Shown piece after piece: positions 63,653 through 64,000 of a DNA stretch of 64,000 bases (positions are counted from its first letter, which is position 1; every line of letters begins with the position of its first letter). The stretch comes from Heligmosomoides polygyrus polygyrus. Taxonomy: Eukaryota > Nematoda > Chromadorea > Rhabditida > Heligmosomidae. The stretch is taken from the NCBI GenBank assembly GCA_947396885.1, contig OX377201.1, positions 3,577,879-3,641,878 of the forward strand, read 5' to 3'. Below the pieces are notes generated by a model that was given only the letters and a program-made list of their open reading frames with translations, was not told where the DNA came from and did not search any database. Both the position numbers and the translations under genes were made by a program.

Positions 63653-64000
63653 GGCACTAGTTAAAAGTTCCGACTCCACCGACAAGACTTCGGTCGAAAA
63701 AATTTTTTTCGCTGAAACTTTGTCTAGGGGGGTTATTTGGGGTGCTGGTCACGAATCTGACATCCGTTTTTCACGATTCGGTCGGAGACCACCGATACCG
63801 TTAACAAGGGTGGTCTAGGCAGAGTCACCGATTTCGCTGAAACTTCGTCTGGGGGGGGGGTATTTGGGGCGCTGATCACGAAACTGGCATCCGTTTCATA
63901 AGCGTCAATATCTTATGAAGCTTCTCACCTTGAAAGAAAAGCTGGAAGAGGTACGGTGGTGGGAACGATGTAATGAGGACGAAACAATGGCGAGTTTTGA
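63653..64000. mobile_element. Second copy of the 8-bp-TSD fold-back, left part
   Basis: GGCACTAGTTAAAAGTTCCG starts it, and it follows the left arm of 33802-34651 closely to about 63895, then diverges. The window ends before any right arm. Confidence 0.75.

Noticed and set aside
1..64000. CRISPR array, operons or other prokaryotic features
   Set aside because: No short spaced direct repeats with unique spacers; gene structure and repeats are eukaryotic.

Overview
The window looks like nuclear DNA of a clade V parasitic nematode, most likely a hookworm-type strongylid. This rests on small-exon genes with TTTTCAG-type acceptors placed just before start codons (trans-splicing style), two nematode-specific ground-like (hedgehog-related) genes, an SXP/RAL-2 (DUF148)-like gene, and a dense load of mariner, RTE, CR1-like, Penelope-like and fold-back elements. 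The species itself cannot be read from the sequence. There is no prokaryotic signal, rRNA, CRISPR or clean tRNA gene.

Host genes are sparse. A last exon with a PPxY motif lies at 3174-3296 (+). A Gly/Pro-rich secreted-type gene lies at 17426-18025 (-). A DUF148/SXP-like secreted protein gene is spread over 29606-37840 (+), with introns full of transposons. Two paralogous ground-like genes lie at 42144-42867 and 51760-52809 (-), with equal exon sizes and each with a TATA box. Two further exon-like pieces (12674-12865 and 16283-16549) sit inside terminal-inverted-repeat or fold-back elements and may be captured host exons.

The rest is mobile DNA. (1) A tRNA-derived SINE of about 295 bp has more than 20 copies on both strands; some are young, with 10-13 bp target duplications. 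(2) Mariners: one intact element (31413-32694, DD34D, 339 aa) and several decayed or internally deleted ones (25091-26264, 35690-36680, 37906-38917, 55812-56725). (3) LINEs: a nearly intact CR1-like element (59563-62764, one in-frame stop in ORF2), a broken opposite-strand relative (58126-59535), LINE tails, and RTE-type C-terminal fragments. (4) A Penelope-like remnant between inverted pseudo-LTRs, inserted in a SINE (40933-41788). (5) Many fold-back elements from apparently different superfamilies: mariner-type (5050-6107, 14447-15602, 48541-49105), Tc1-type (54628-56949), a family with 5-bp CCNGG duplications, families with 8-bp and TAA duplications, and tRNA-like hairpin elements.

The most striking theme is that so many unrelated families here are present as near-complete inverted duplications, often nested: a Mutator-like MITE with a 9-bp duplication inside a mariner fold-back, a mariner and a tRNA-like element inside a Tc1-type palindrome, a Penelope element inside a SINE. 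The nesting orders the insertions in time.
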